The notes below the pieces were generated by a model. That model saw only the letters and a program-made list of their open reading frames with translations, searched no databases and had not been told where the DNA came from. From Sitta carolinensis (lineage: Eukaryota > Chordata > Aves > Passeriformes > Sittidae): a stretch of DNA of 64,000 nt. Below are positions 34,487 to 48,387 of this stretch, piece after piece. The position numbers were made by a program, and so were the translations under genes. Numbering within the stretch: position 1 is the stretch's first letter; every line of letters starts with the position of its first letter. Location: positions 806,001 to 870,000 of the forward strand of contig CM063290.1 of the NCBI GenBank assembly GCA_032173965.1. The letters are read 5' to 3'.

Positions 34487-37400
34487 CCTGGCTCGCTGGT
34501 GCCAGGGGTTGGCTATAAGCATTCAATTGTCTACAAAGGCAGGAATTCAGGGGTTCAAGGTTACCTCTGCCTGCTCCTCCAACTGCACCTCTGTTGCAGA
34601 GCAATCGACTGCAGAGGGAGGCAGACAGGGAGGAAAGTGCTTTGTGGTCTCTTTACGGCAGGGAAGCCCCCATGGTAAAGGCAGGGGACTCATGAGCAGC
34701 CCTGCACGGCCAGCCAGGGCTCTGGTGTGTTGGGAGAGCCCCTCTCCTCTCCCAGCCCGCCCTGCTGAGGGGCCCAGGGCAGGTGTCCTGCAGGCAGCAG
34801 CTCTGCTGGGCCCCACCAGCTCTCCCAGGACGGGCTGCTCTGCAGGGACCCTGCACAGGGCAGAGCAGGGGGCAGGAACGTGCCAGCCCCTCCCCAGGCA
34901 CCCCCAAGGAAGGGGATTTCCTTACTGCTTCTGCAAAATGGGAGCAATCTTACAATAAAACTCAGGGCTGTGTAGCACTTTATTATGCCATGCACAGTTC
35001 AGCCTATCACAACATTTTGAGACACGAGAATAAACCACCAGCTTCACTTTCTTTGGCTTTGCTATAAAGCAAATCCTTTTGGGATAAGATCCAATTTGTT
35101 GTGAAAAGAAATATGACTCTGTGTAAAATATTTATGGAAAAAATATCTCTGATACAATAACTTCATTGGCCGCACAGCTGTTCCTGTAAGAATCCTATCT
35201 GGTTTGGTTCTGCTAATTATATCTATCCATCTGATCTCATGGAAATAATTTCCAGCAGGAATCATGTATTCCTGACAAGACCATCTGACCTTCAGGGATT
35301 GGGATCCTTCCAGGCCCAGTTGCCACAAGCAAGGGCAGCGAGTCATTGCTGCTCCCAGAGCTGGGGAACTGCTGCCCCAGGGAGTGCTGTCCTGCACGTC
35401 CAAAGCTGGACTTAAAGGAGATCAAAGCTGTAACTGCAGCAAAGAAGAGAGTAACAATATAGACATTATTTTAAACAACACATCTTCTGTTGGGAACTGA
35501 GGAATGAACTGCAGACATCAATTCTACAATAGACCTCAGTCCAACAGCCAAAAATAAAATAAAAAAGGCAGAGGGACAGTTTCAAAATATAAAAACAAGG
35601 AGAGGACACAAGGCTTAAGAAAATACTCAGAATGATCTGTGGCAAAACGCATCTACAGCTTTGCTGCTGAAGAACAATACACAAGAAGAACAATTCCCTC
35701 ATTTCTATTTGTGTTCCCAGTTACGTGACCTTGTTTCATGTTTTCCCCTCTCTGTTGTGCTGGGACACTCAATATCCAGAGTTACACTTGGATGGGCAGT
35801 TGGGCTCAGAAACGAGATTCCTTTTAGCCTCCAGCTCTCTGGGGTGCTCAAACAGATTGGTCTCAGGGCAACCTTTGGGGCAGCCTCTGGGACTTCGTTC
35901 CCATTGACTGCTTGAAGCTGGAGATCACTTCAAATGCTTTACATGTCTGCAGTGCTTTAAGGGAACTGGGGCCAAAATTAGGGTAAGGCAGCAGGGCTGC
36001 AAGGCTTTCTGTGAGAGAAATGATTTTAAAGGGAAAAATCCTTTTGGTGCCTGGTGTTTGGGCAGGAACTGTCAGAACCTCACTGACCAAAGCAAATTGG
36101 CCATTTTTAGGGTTAGAGTACCTAATATGTTTTGAGCACATTCCAGTCTTCATCACTGCATCAGTAGCCAGAAATGAAATACTGGAATGTCACATTTTTT
36201 TGTTACTGTACTTGTAACCTCTGGGAATCTGCACCCACATGCAGGAGGCTGGCAAAGAAACACTTTGTTTTACAAATTCTATATGATCCCTATAAATAAC
36301 TGCAGCCTACACTGCTTTAGAGGAGATTACAAGGACAGACCAACTCATCTTCACAAAGGGAATGCTCCAAGTAATAAAAGCTTTATAGCTTTGTAATACT
36401 GATATTAATTTTTAAATCACATTTCTTTCAATTGATCTTTTTCCTTTAAGAAAAAACCTTGATTTACTAGCATATCAAAAGCCAAGATTATATGCCTTGA
36501 ATTATTTTATGGCTTTCCCATACTCTCTTGTGACCTGCAGACTAACATACGAGAATATCAGATTATTGCATTCACAAAAGAGGTTTATGTGTGGAAAATC
36601 TGTCTAATGAAATGCATTTTATTAGTCACACCAATCTCAGTATTTGAAAGCTCCCTTAACAAACTGTAGAAGTAGACATTACTTCTACTCACATTTACAT
36701 CATGAAAATAAAGACTGATTTATTTGATAACTATGCAACCGGAGACCTGAAAAAAATCCATGTATTAAGCTACTAAATAATTAATTCCACACGCTGCTTC
36801 CTAGGGCTCTGGTCTCCACATCATTTCTGCTGGCAGAGAGAGGCACCACTCAGCTGAGTGCTGAGATACCTGCAGAAGGCAGCTGCAGCTGTGCGGGGAC
36901 AGCCCCGTGGTGTGAGAGCTCAGTGAGCTGTGCCATTCCCGGCTCGGGCCCCGGGGACTGGGAACAGCAGCGGTACCGAGGAGGGCTGGAGGTGGATTTG
37001 CCTCGGGACAGCTCCTGGCAGCTGAGCGATGGCAAATTCCTCCGGAGCTGGCCCACGGCGTGGCCCCAGCTCCCTGACTGCCCAGCAGCTGCTGGCTGCC
37101 TGGGGCCCTGCAGGAGGCTGCGAGGTGGGAGCAGCAGCAGGAGCTCGGCAGAGCCCGGGGGTGGCAGCAGCTGGACGGAGCCCAGGGTCCCCAGCACAGG
37201 AACCACATGCCCTGAGCTGGCACTGAGCCCCCAGGGACAGCCCAGCTCAGGGGCAGCCTCAGGACAGGTTTCAGGTTCTCCATGTACGGACTTCACCCAT
37301 TGCTTCCTGTCCTGTGATTTTTGTTCTGGAAGGGACCCAGCCCTTCACACACCATCGATACCCAGGGGTTACGATTTGAGAATGGCAGCTTTCTGGAGGA

Positions 37401-38364
37401 TGTGAGTTATGATTTATACATTACTGCAACCTGTTGCTGTGGCTTTTACTGTCTACTTGGCATTTCCTTCAGAACTGAAAGGCATTTAATGTGTCACTTG
37501 GATTTGCACTGAATCTGAACTCCTGGACCAAGTCAGGCTTACCACGCTGCATTTTCCATCTGATTTTTCTGCTGTGACAGAACAATGAAGTTAATAATTA
37601 CTCCATTCTGTTTCTCTGGATGAGAAAAAAATAACCTGCAGTGCACTCTGTGTGCAGCAAAGAGCCCGAGGAAGGCTCCCTGGTACAGGCAGGGGCGTTT
37701 TTGGCCCTGCAGCAGCTGCAGCCACCTGAGCAGCAGCCCTCAGCTACACTTCAGGCTGAGTGGGCAGGAAGGCTGAGGGGGCTGAGCAGGGCAGGCAGAG
37801 AGCAGGAGCCACCTGGGACACTCCAACAGGGCTTTCACCAGGCTGATCCTGCACACGGGGGTGGGAACAGCTGGAGACTGCATCACAGTTTTGGCTGCTC
37901 CTTTGTTCTAACTCCTGAAAAACAAGGGACTGAAGAGCTCAGCTGGGATGTGTGTCCCAGCTCTTGGTCCAGCCCCACATTTCCTGGCTGAAAACAACTG
38001 ACCAGGGTGAAGATGCTGCGTTCACAAACAACCCCTGGCCTGTGTCATTTCAGCTCATGTGCTGGGAAAAAGTCAGACACGGGCTGAAAACATCTTTATT
38101 TGATCTTACTGTGTCCTCTGAAAGAACATTGGCTTGTGCCAGCAAGGAACACAATGGCAAAACACAAACTGGCTGAAGAAAAAAGGGTGTGTTCATTATC
38201 ATAAATTGTGAAAGAATTTCTAAAATGTCATGTTTGTCCAAGATTTATTTCTTAATTTGACCATTCCAGTTGACCATAAACACTGGATAAAATGGAGCAA
38301 GTTAATTTCAATGTCCTCTTTAGAGCAAAACGAAGGATTTCTTCAGAGTCTTTTATGCTACATT
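34487..38364. other. Intergenic sequence upstream of STRIT1
   Basis: No gene was recognised. It contains the likely distal STRIT1 regulatory region, GC-rich patches at about 34640-34900 and 36890-37260 (the latter with scattered CG dinucleotides), and AT-rich unique sequence. The open frames in the GC-rich patches overlap on both strands and show no domain. Confidence 0.45.
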
Positions 38365-38470
38365 TTCATGGAATCAGGGAAGGGTTAATGTTGGAAAAGA
38401 TCACCAAGTCCAACCACCAGCCCAGCACTACAGCTCAAGTGGGTACAAGGCAGCCCTAAAGTCACCTTCC
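38365..38470 (-). mobile_element. CR1 LINE 3' fragment, antisense
   Basis: The plus strand reads tcatggaatcagggaagggt, ttggaaaagatcaccaagtc and caaccaccagcccagcacta, the antisense form of the CR1 3' end (usual form: GGTTGGAAAAGAYCTCTAAG, then ATCATCAAGTCCAACC). About 100 bp is recognisable. Confidence 0.75.
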
Positions 38471-39711
38471 CCAGCAGAGAACCTGCAGATAGCCTGCTCT
38501 CATCTGCTCATATAGGGACTCTCCAGTCTTAAAAACTGGGAAAAGCAAGGTTGGGACAAAACTGAAGAGTAGAAGAAAACCTCTGAAAAATCCAAGGCAT
38601 GCCCAGGAGCAGGAACCCCCAGTGTGTCCCAGCAGTTCTGAGAGTGCCAGGAGCTCCAGACCCCCAGACTCACCCTGGCAGTGCCAGCTGGATCCCAGGA
38701 TCTCAGTGCCAGGCTGGCACTGTGCTCCTGGGGGGCTGCCTCACTCCCACTCACCTTGCAGACAACAGCCAGGGCATCCTCTCTTTCCTTTTCCAGGTGA
38801 TTCTAGCATCAGCTTCTCTGATTCCATACCCCATGGAGATGTTCCCTCCTTTAGCAGTCCATCTCCCTGAAGGAGAACATGAGAGGGATCCTTGCCCTTG
38901 CATTTCCTATGGCTTATATATTCCTTGTTAAATGAACCCTCTGTGCTGGGAAAAACGCACTTTTAAATTTACCATGGCAAATCAGTTAATTAAAAAAAAA
39001 AGCTTTGCAAGCCTTCAAAAGCCATGAAGATATTACCAAGTTTTACCTGACCAGAAATAAGGTTCTCAAAAGCAATAAAAAAAGACAATTTCATGCACAA
39101 GTTAAATGACAATCTTATTTGTAAGAAGAGAGCAGTTTTAGGAGGAAGATGACTGCAACCACAGAGTCCTTAGAGAAAATGTGTGTGAAGAACAGCAGCT
39201 CCAAACTGGTGCTGCAGTTCCCTCTTGTGACAGCCAGAGCAAATTCCTACTTGCAGAGAACAGGAGGTTCAGTCAGCAGAGCCACTGCAGCTCTGTGCAC
39301 ACACGGAGGTGTGGGCTGGCGATTCTGCACAAACTAAACCTGCTGGTCTTGAAACATTCTTCGGGAAAGATGTATTCCCTGGTTTGGGGCTGTGGAAAAG
39401 GAGTTTCCCCACCCTGGGGTGCCTTTGCCCCTGTTCACCATAATCCCACAACAGGTACAGGAAATGAAGCACCTGAACCTCCTTCCCCAGCCCGAGGTCC
39501 CTCTGGCACTGGCCAGAGATCTCCAAGGTGACAGGCAGGGGCAGTTCTGCTGCTCAGATCACCTGAGTAACCAGGAGCAGTATTTACAGGCAGAAACAGA
39601 GACTTTGCTGCTTGACATGAATTCTCCCTGCCCTTCTCATGTCTCTAGGTTCTTCACCATATTTTGCTCCAAACTAAGCTCCCAGAATTGACTGGTTTAG
39701 CTTGTGGTGCA

Positions 39712-39840
39712 GCTCTTGGTTTAGGTTGGGAAGAACCTTAAAGCCTGTCTCATTCCACCCCCTGCCATGGGCAGGGACACCTTCCACAGACCAGGATGCT
39801 CCAAGCCCTGTCCAACCCTTTAACGTTTGCAGGGAGTGTC
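39712..39840 (-). mobile_element. CR1 LINE 3' fragment, antisense
   Basis: The plus strand reads taggttgggaagaaccttaa, then ccccctgccatgggcaggga, caccttccacagaccaggat and gctccaagccctgtccaacc. This is the classic antisense CR1 3' end. The 19-bp tandem repeat begins about 70 bp further on. Confidence 0.88.
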
Positions 39841-39905
39841 CCCGAGTCCAGCAGTGTCCCTGGTCACAGATCCAGCAGTGCTCCCTGCTTAAACACCTGC
39901 AGGGA

Positions 39906-40045
39906 GTGTCCCTGAGTGCCAGCTCTGTCCCTGAGTGCCAGCTCTGTCCCTGAGTGCCAGCTCTGTCCCTGCTCATACACCCAGCTCTGTCCCTGAGTGC
40001 CAGCTCTGTCCCTGCTCACCCCAGCTCCATCCCTGCTCACCCCCA
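39906..40045. repeat. 19-bp tandem repeat
   Basis: About seven units of cagctctgtccctgagtgc or the variant cagctctgtccctgctcac, decaying into cagctccatccctgctcacc. It abuts the CR1 fragment on its left. Confidence 0.9.
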
Positions 40046-42232
40046 ACTCCATCCTGCCCCAGCAGTGCCCTCTGGCTCCTGGCACACTCTGGAACCCCAG
40101 GCTGTGCCCCCCATCACCCCGGGCACTCTGGCACTCTGGGCTTTGTCACTGCCCAGCTCAGAGGGAGCTGCTGGGCTCCCAGCAGCTCCACAGCTCCCGC
40201 AGGAGCTGAGCACTGGGAATCTCTCCCGGAGCAGCTCCAGGCAGGGCTGGCTGCCAGCAGATGGCAATCCCTGCCCGCAGTGCTGGGCAGCCAGGCCAGC
40301 CACGGGCTCAGCCCTTGGGGAAAAGTCTTCTTAAAAACACGAAAAACAATGAAGGATTTCTAGAATTGATTACATTACATAATGTTTACATAGGAGAAAT
40401 ATTGTCTTGGATTTCGGGCTGCAAACCCCTGCTCTTGGCATACAGAACCTACAGACAGAAAGCAGTGAGGCAGCTCTCCCTTCTCCCTCAGCCACCCCAA
40501 GGATGCCCCACAGGCACCAGGAAATTATTTCAAATAACCACCACATGAGGGAAGATCAGCACTGGGAAGGGAGCTGCTCCTGCAACAGCCCTGCCCTGGA
40601 AAACAGGGCCATGATCCACATTTCTGTTAGCCACCCCTCCAGCCCCTTCCCTTGTGTTTAGGGAGCAGAGAACAATGCCTGAACTCACCTCTTTCCTCAA
40701 AAATCAACGTGTTCTGCTCCTCAAATGACAAAAGAGGTCACGAGTGAATTTTCCCCAAAGCGGTGTTTTGTTCTGAAGAATAATGGGTTTATAAAATCCT
40801 CCTTCAAAGGATAAAATGGTCCCTTTTTCAGGCCCTTCCCTGCACGCAGAAATTTACTACTTTAATTACTCCACTTTTAAGTTAATTGCTGCAAAAATGC
40901 AGAAATTCTTAGTTCAGTAAAAGGCTTTCCTCAGAGTCAGTTTATTCTGGCTTCATTTAAATTAAACTGAAATAAGCTATCTTTAAACCTCATCAAGAGC
41001 ATGTTATCTTTTGCAAGGGCTTAAGAGCTTTACAATCGTGCTGCCAGTAAAGGGACAGGCAGAAAAGCCTGAAGGCTGGGGGAAAAAAGGTAGTTTTGAA
41101 GATTTTTATAGGGGTGCAATCTCTGCAAATAGTCTTTTGATAAGTTATCTTAAAGCTCGGATTTAAAGCAAAACTGGAGGAAACCCACCCTCCTAGGGGG
41201 GATGATCTCTGCTGGATCATCTCATCAGCAGACAGCAAGTGATTGTTTTCTCAAGGCAGAACAGAATTTTTCATGGATTTTTACCTGAGCACCAGCCTTT
41301 GCTACTTCAGCAGGCGCTGTGAACTGACATCAAGATTTCTAGGCTACAAAATTCCCCAAAAATACTGGTCAAAATATTCCATGTGTTACATGAACAGTTA
41401 CCATCATCATCAACCAGCAGCAATAGTTTAGAATATACAAAACCCCCAAAAGAATCACAAAAATAACATACTCCTCCTCTCCAGAGAAACTGATGCTGCT
41501 GGCAACTGAGACAAATACATTCAGTGAATATTACCATTATCTGATACATTCTTTCATGCAGATTGAGGATTCTAACACCCCCAAAGTTTATTTTTGTATG
41601 AGCAGACACTTGGGAAGGAAGTAAAGCAATAATTTAATTTCCAAATAGTTTGGGATTTTTCAGACATTCCCTATGTGACTTTTTTCCCTTGGGAATTATT
41701 TCTGAGCAAGCAACATAAAAGTTTAAATGCTGTCAAATGCCAAAGGATGTTTTCTTCTAAATGAATGCTAATTAAATTAGTAGCAAAGGTAATTACATTG
41801 ACCTTAAATTCTGGATGTATTAAGCGACATTCAAATGGAGACAATTAATATTCAGTGTCATGTCTTTCTGTACTGCTACATTAGCATATAATTCTTAAAG
41901 GTGTCCAGTTGTGAAATGAAGGGTGTGTAATGTACTGACCATGTCCTTGATGCCTGTCTGTCACTCCCTGGGGGCTGACTGTGACCCTGCCAGTGCCAGG
42001 TGCCCTCGTCCCATGGGTGACACGGGACAGCTCTGCAGGGCCCTGCAGCCTTTGGTGCCATGGCTCTGTCCTAGGGCGAGCTCAGGTGAGCTAAAACTGA
42101 TCCCAGAGAACGTCAGTTAAAGCAGAGTCCTTCACAGCCTACAGGAGCCTTTCGGTCACCCCTTCTGTGACTCCTCCCAGGAACTGTCACAAGGATGCCA
42201 CTCCTGTCCTTCCAACAACTCCACAGCAGCAG
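40046..42232. other. Intergenic sequence, no gene seen
   Basis: GC-rich to about 40330, then AT-rich unique sequence with long A/T-dominated stretches. No splice-bounded exon, RNA gene or transposon was recognised on either strand. Confidence 0.45.
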
Positions 42233-42488
42233 GACTTGGGAGAGGACAGCAGGAACCTGGGAGAGCACACCAGGAACCTGGGAGAGCACATCAGGAACCT
42301 GGGAGAGGACAGCAGGAACCTGGGAGAGGACAGCAGGAACCTGGGAGAGGGCACCAGGAACCTGGGAGAGGGCACCAGGAACCTGGGAGAGCACAGCAGG
42401 AACCTGGGAGAGCACAGCAGGAACCTGGAAGAGGGCACCAGGAACCTGGGAGAGGGCACCAGGAACCTGGGAGAGGACAGCAGGAGCT
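42233..42488. repeat. 21-bp minisatellite, about 12 copies
   Basis: The unit is aggaacctgggagaggacagc, with variants gagcacagc, gagcacacc and gagggcacc in the last third. The step is 21 bp (42251, 42272 and so on). Since 21 is a multiple of three it yields 7-residue repeat frames (RNLGEDS on plus, QVPAVLS on minus) that need not be genes. Confidence 0.95.
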
Positions 42489-44266
42489 GAGGGACAGGAC
42501 ACAGGGAATGGCTCCCACTGTCAGAGGCAGGGCTAGGTGGGATACTGGGAAGGAATTGTTCTCCCTGGGGAAGAACAAGGGCAGCACAAAGCTCAACATT
42601 CAGAATTAGTCAAATCATGTCACAACCTCCAACGTGCCAACGCTCACGGCAACAACAGCATTAAAAAACCTCCTGAAAATACAGCAAAACAGTCTTAAAG
42701 GCCATTCCCTGGCCTTTGTCCTGTGCCTGACAGCTGTCCCCTGCCAGCTAGAGGGGGGGTGTGACACTGGCCCCTCCCAGGCAGCCCCGTGCCCTCCCAT
42801 GGGAACAATGCCCAGGCTCTGTGGCAGGGCTGCTCCCTTCCCTCAGTGCCAGGGCACCTGGGGCTGCTCTGGGCACTGAGCACTGGCACCATGCAAACTG
42901 CCAGGCTGCTTCATGTGCAGGCTATTTTCAGATGGTTGATTGTTAGTTTGCTGTCTGTACCACGTTACTGCTGCATTTCCCAGTGCAGTGCTCACCCCTG
43001 CCCCACTGCACCTTGCCCCCCAGCCATGAAGTTAGGCATATCTAATATATGGTATGTTCTATATTATATAGTGGTGTACATAGGAGATCACAGCTTTGGT
43101 CTCTTTGTGCTCAGCCCTAGGCTCTGACACTGGAATAAAAAACCTGTACAACAGAGATATTTCAAAGTATTATCCTCTGGCCTCTCCAAAGTAGTCAATA
43201 TGCTTTAAAATGTCAAATTAATTTTCTCCTACTGAAATTAACAGTTTTGGATGGTTGTTTCCAGGCCGATCAATAATACTGATAGAAGGAGCTGATTTTG
43301 GAGCTCTTCACTGACTTTAATGAACATTACAGGAGAGCCTGGGCCTTAAACCACAACTCTTTCAAATTCCCTCTGACAAATTATTGATTTCCTTGCTGTT
43401 CTGGCTGTGAGGAAGAGCTCTCCCTCCCATCCAGGTACATCCAACCAAGCTCCTGCCAGCTTTATCTCAGCACAGCAATATCCACCCCCAGCACAACACT
43501 GCATCCCATCCCTACAGTGACACAGGGAAGCCAACGATCCCATCACTTAACTCATCTTTAAATGCTGCACCTGGATATGCATTTTGAAATTTAGCATGAG
43601 ATAATATTAACAAATTCCCAGTATTGCATTTATCCCTGATTTAAAAAGCTTAAGATATATCTCTTTCTCCTTGTATAAACCAATTCAAGTTATATAATAG
43701 TATGTGGATTTACTTTGCCCCAGTTCCAGCTGGCAATATATTGTTAAGCCAAGGCTGTACAATTGCAATTTGGCAGAAAACAGGTCAGGGTTTTATTACA
43801 CATCAAAACTCTCAAACTGTTCTGAATGTTTCAAACTAAAAAGGCAAATAGAAAATAACCCTTGTGTCAGAATGATCCTATTCCATTACCTCGCTCATAA
43901 ATTTATATTGAGGACATTTTTACTGGTCCTTCTGCTGCTTTTCCACATCTGTCTGTGCAGTTGGCTGTGATGAACCCTGGGACAAAGTGAGGGTGGCAGT
44001 GCAGGGGTGCAGGGCAGGGGACACCTGAACCTGGCCGTGGGAATGGCCCCAGCTCAGACCTGCAGGGAAGGAAAGGCAGCGCCAGGGGAAGGAGCAGGGG
44101 GGCAAAGAATGGGGTGGAAAAGACCGTGCAGGTGGTGGGCTGAAGGTCTGGAGATCCTGGAGGGACACTGGGCTGTGACCCAGGGCATGAGGGACACTCA
44201 GGACAAGATTCATCTCTGAGCAGAGATCTCCCTGCTGACAGGGGACTCACTACTGTCCAGAGCCTC
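42489..44266. other. Intergenic sequence, no gene seen
   Basis: Unique sequence with an AT-rich centre (about 43020-43960). No coding exon, RNA gene or recognisable transposon was found. Confidence 0.4.
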
Positions 44267-45362
44267 CTTCAGCCCAGAGCTGTGCAGGGCACAGAGCCCT
44301 TCTCCTGCAGCCCAGAGCTGTGCAGGGCACAGAGCCCCCTCCCTGCAGCCCAGCTGTGCAGGCACAGAGCCCTCCCCTGCAGCCCCAGAGCTGTGCAGGG
44401 GCACAGAGCCCCCTCCCCTGCAGCCCCAGAGCTGTGCAGGGACACAGAGCCCCCTCCCCTGCAGCCCCAGAGCTGTGCAGGGACACAGAGCCCCTCCCTG
44501 CAGCCCCAGGTGTGCAGGACACAGAGCCCCCTCCCCTGCAGCCCGGGGCTGTGCAGGGACACAGAGCCCCCTCCCCTGCAGCCCCAGAGCTGTGCAGGGC
44601 ACAGAGCCCCCTCCCCTGCAGCCCCAGAGCTGTGCAGGGGCACAGAGCCCCCTCCCCTGCAGCCCCAGGGCTGTGCAGGGGCACAGAGCCCCCTCCCCTG
44701 CAGCCCCAGGGCTGTGCAGGGGCACAGAGCCCCCCTCAGCCAGGCTGTGCAGGGGCACAGAGCCCCCTCCCCTGCAGCCCCAGAGCTGTGCAGGCCAGAG
44801 CCCCCCCTGCAGCCCAAGCTGGCAGGCACAGAGCCCCTCCCCTGCAGCCCCAGAGCTGTGCAGGGGCACAGAGCCCCCTCCCCTGCAGCCCCAGAGCTGT
44901 GCAGGGGCACAGAGCCCCCTCCCCTGCAGCCCCAGAGCTGTGCAGGGACACAGAGCCCCCTCCCCTGCAGCCCCAGAGCTGTGCAGGGACACAGAGCCCT
45001 CCCCTGCAGCCGGGGCTGTGCAGGGGCACAGAGCCCCCTCCCCTGCACCGGGCTTGCGACACAGAGCCCTCCTGCACCGGCTGTGCAGGGCACAGAGCCC
45101 CCTCCCCTGCAGCCCCAGAGCTGTGCAGGGGCACAGAGCCCCCTCCCCTGCAGCCCCAGAGCTGTGCAGGGGCACAGAGCCCCCTCCCCTGCAGCCCCAG
45201 AGCTGTGCAGGGGCACAGAGCCCCTTCCCCTGCAGCCCAAGCTGTGCAGGGGCACAGAGCCCCCTTCCCTGCAGCCCCAGAGCTGTGCAGGGGCACAGAG
45301 CCCCTCCCTGCAGCCCCGGGGCTGTGCAGGGGCACAGAGCCCCCTCCCCTGCAGCCCCAGCC
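44267..45362. repeat. 41-bp C-rich minisatellite, about 26 copies
   Basis: The unit is cagccccagagctgtgcagg followed by ggcacagagccccctcccct and g, with a 41-bp step (44881 to 44922). Both ends and the centre (44730-44830, 45010-45090) have shortened copies with several-base deletions. Six frames are open across parts of it, including 350-460 codon frames on both strands, because the unit holds no stop triplets and its length is not a multiple of three. It is unrelated in sequence to the other 41-bp array at 29630. Confidence 0.97.
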
Positions 45363-48300
45363 CTCAGTGCCAGCAGAGCCCGTGGATCCCCAGCCCTGTC
45401 CTTGCCTGCACACGGGCTCAGAGCTTCCTGGGTGCCCGTGGCTGCTGCTTTGGGCAGATCCTCTCTGCCGTGTGCCACCCCACTGCTCAGCCCCTTCCTG
45501 GCCTGCCTTAATCCTCTCAACATTATATTTTTAGCATAATTACAGCTGTTCACTAATTTGCTGCTAACAGATGATTCCAAGTTCATTGAAGGAGATACCA
45601 GAACTACAAAGAGCCTCTTTGACTCTCCACTGCCAATTTTAACAAATATTAAGGAGTCTCTAATGAGTCATGTCAGTACTGAAATTAAGCTGCATATTCC
45701 AGTATTTCAGCTCTTTTGGGTAAAATACTTTTGTAACAATATAGATCAAACTAATTACAGATCTTAAATTACAGGACTGTCTTCCACCAATCATGACATC
45801 CCAATATAAGCATGTCCCAATAAAAGTTCCTACTGCCTCTGAATTCTGCTTATTCCACCTTTTACCTCTGTGATGTTGCACTGTGTGTCTCAATTTCATA
45901 AACAGCAGCTGCTCCAGGAAAACAAAACACAGATCATCTCCTTCCTTATTAAATCTCCTTCCCAGCTTGTCTTCTGGATTTTTAAACAGCCTTTTGCTGA
46001 ATGATCCCTCTACACATTTTGATATCAACATATCCTGAGCCTCAGACTGCTCCCCTGCCACCCCTGCACATTGATTTTTAAGCAGAAAATCAGGACTTTA
46101 CCCCCCCACCCCTCAATACATCGTAAAGCTGATCATCTAATCTTACAAATTCATAAAGCACAGAAGGCCTGGAATGCTGTCCCTGCTGGCTCAGAGGCAG
46201 AGGGGTGTTGTGGCACAGGGGCTGGGGTAGGGAGGGAGGGGACAGAGCAGGGACAGGGAGCAGCTGCAGCAGGGGCAGGATGGAGTGGGGAGCACTCCCT
46301 TGGGCTGCTCTGGCTGCCAGAGGAATGCTTTGCTCCAGGGACACAGTGATCCCCACGATCCCACCACCCACTGCTGGCTTTTAGAGCAAGGCAGGTACTT
46401 TTTAGCCTGAAGGGAGGCAGAGCTCCCAGGGAGAAGAGGAAGGTGGCTGCACCTCTGTCTGTGTGGCTGCACACCCCTCACCTGAGGCTGCCCGCCCAGC
46501 CCACGGCCTGGGCAGCATCCCAAGGTAATTCCAGGTTCTGCCACGGCTCCTTGGCTTCAGAGAAAAGCATTCACAACCCCCCTCTGCCATTAAAATGCTT
46601 GGAAGAGTAAGGGTGGCTCAAGCCTGTCTAAACAGTTGTCATTTATTAACCTATGTTTCATGGCACCAGCTCTACTGCTGCAAGGAATTAGTCATTTATT
46701 TAGTTCTGACATTTCCTCTCCTGTCATTAAATTCAGTCTTCTGTATAATACAGAGAAAAGAAAACAATTCCCCCATAGCTACTCAAACTTTATGTATAAC
46801 AATTCTCTGAACAAGATGATGATTGTGTGGGCTGCAATCTCATAGAACTGCAGTGGGACTCAGGATCGTTTCCAGATAACTTGAAAAATCCTTTTAAAAT
46901 TCATCCATAGCCATTATTCGTGTCTCCTGACATGTGACAACTCATTGCACCACAAATCAATGAATTTTCATTGTCACAAATGCATTTCCCCAGCTCATCT
47001 TTGCACTCAGGGCTCATCCCTGTCCCTCCCTGCTGGGCAGGATTGCTGCCACACACCAGGAGCTGTGAACAGCCCCGGCACACAGAGCCATTGCCCACTC
47101 TCGGCCTTTGTGATTCAGTCAAACCACTCAGCTGCAGAATGCCCCATTTCCTGCTGGGCATTCCCAGTCTGAGCACCGAGGCAGTGGCTGCACAAGTTAA
47201 GCTAAGGAGGAGGAGCAGGAATCCCCGGGCTCTCCGTAAGGGATGCCTTTATTGCTGTTTCACTGAACGACTGGCTCCACATCCAGGAAATATTCCCTCT
47301 CCAGCTGACTGCCCTCCATGGAGGGAATCCAGCACTGCTGGAGGTGAGGGTTCCTGCTGGGAGCTGGGCCAGGGCAGCTCAGCCCCTCACTGAAATCACT
47401 GACCCCACAGACCCCAGATCTTGAGGGGACTCATCAGCCACAGACAGCAGTGAAACTGAGCTCCTACTATGGATTACAGAAATAAAACCCCAAACATTTT
47501 TCCCTGCTGCCATATGCCAAGATTAAACACCCTGCAATTCAATAAAGCAAAGCTGAGGAAATAAATCCTGCTCTCTGAACATGAGCGTAAGAAACTAAGG
47601 ATGACAACAGAGTTGTTGATCATCTAACAAAACTAAGGCAGGACCATGTGTGCATTTAGCAAAATAATTAGCTCAAGATGCAGGAATGCTAAACAAAGTC
47701 AGGCTTCACCACATGGATCCACCAGAGCTCTGACTTTCAAGCTGGACCTGGCACAATGCAATCCTCTCACACAGTGGGAACTATTAATCATGGGAAGGCA
47801 GATGATAGAGACTTTTCTAACCCTATCCAACAGTTTACAGATTCAAATATATATGACTAATGAGATATTTTCCATCATATTTTTCCACCTCCTCAGTTTC
47901 TGTCATTTCCAGGTACAGGTCCTCTTGCTTTTGTTTTATAGAGAAGGAAGAGATCTGCTGTACCTGCTCATTTTCTTGGCATACACTCTCCATGTTCAGA
48001 GCAGGGGCTGTGGGAGAGGAGCTTTTGAGTTACCCTTTGTTTTCTAATGCAGATCCACTCACGTTTCTCCCATTGAAATCTAATTTGAAGTGTAATATCC
48101 TGCATATGCCTCTCTGATTCTTTGTTCCAGTTTCCCGAAAGCAAAAGGATTTGACAAGGGGCCAAAAGAGCCAGGAATGTCTGAGCGAGTTCCAGCTGCA
48201 CCTCGAGAGCTCCTGCCTTGCTTTAGGAAGCTCCTGGTCTCCATGGCTACAGAGGAGTTGAAAAGTAATGATCAAATGTTACCTTAAATGCTCTCATCCA

Positions 48301-48387
48301 GCACGAAAAAATAACCCTGCTCAGGATGGATGTCCAGTGGAGTGTGACCCCCAAATCCTGCACAGCCTGTCCTGGGGGAAAGGGGAC
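45363..48387. other. Intergenic sequence, no gene seen
   Basis: Mixed unique sequence. GC-richer stretches near 46190-46550 and 47000-47400 contain overlapping chance frames. No exon borders, RNA genes or clear transposons were recognised. Confidence 0.4.

Noticed and set aside
44210..45586. Open frames of 350-460 codons on both strands
   Set aside because: They arise from the 41-bp minisatellite. The unit has no stops and its length is not a multiple of three, so several frames stay open. No splice borders or non-repeat domain.
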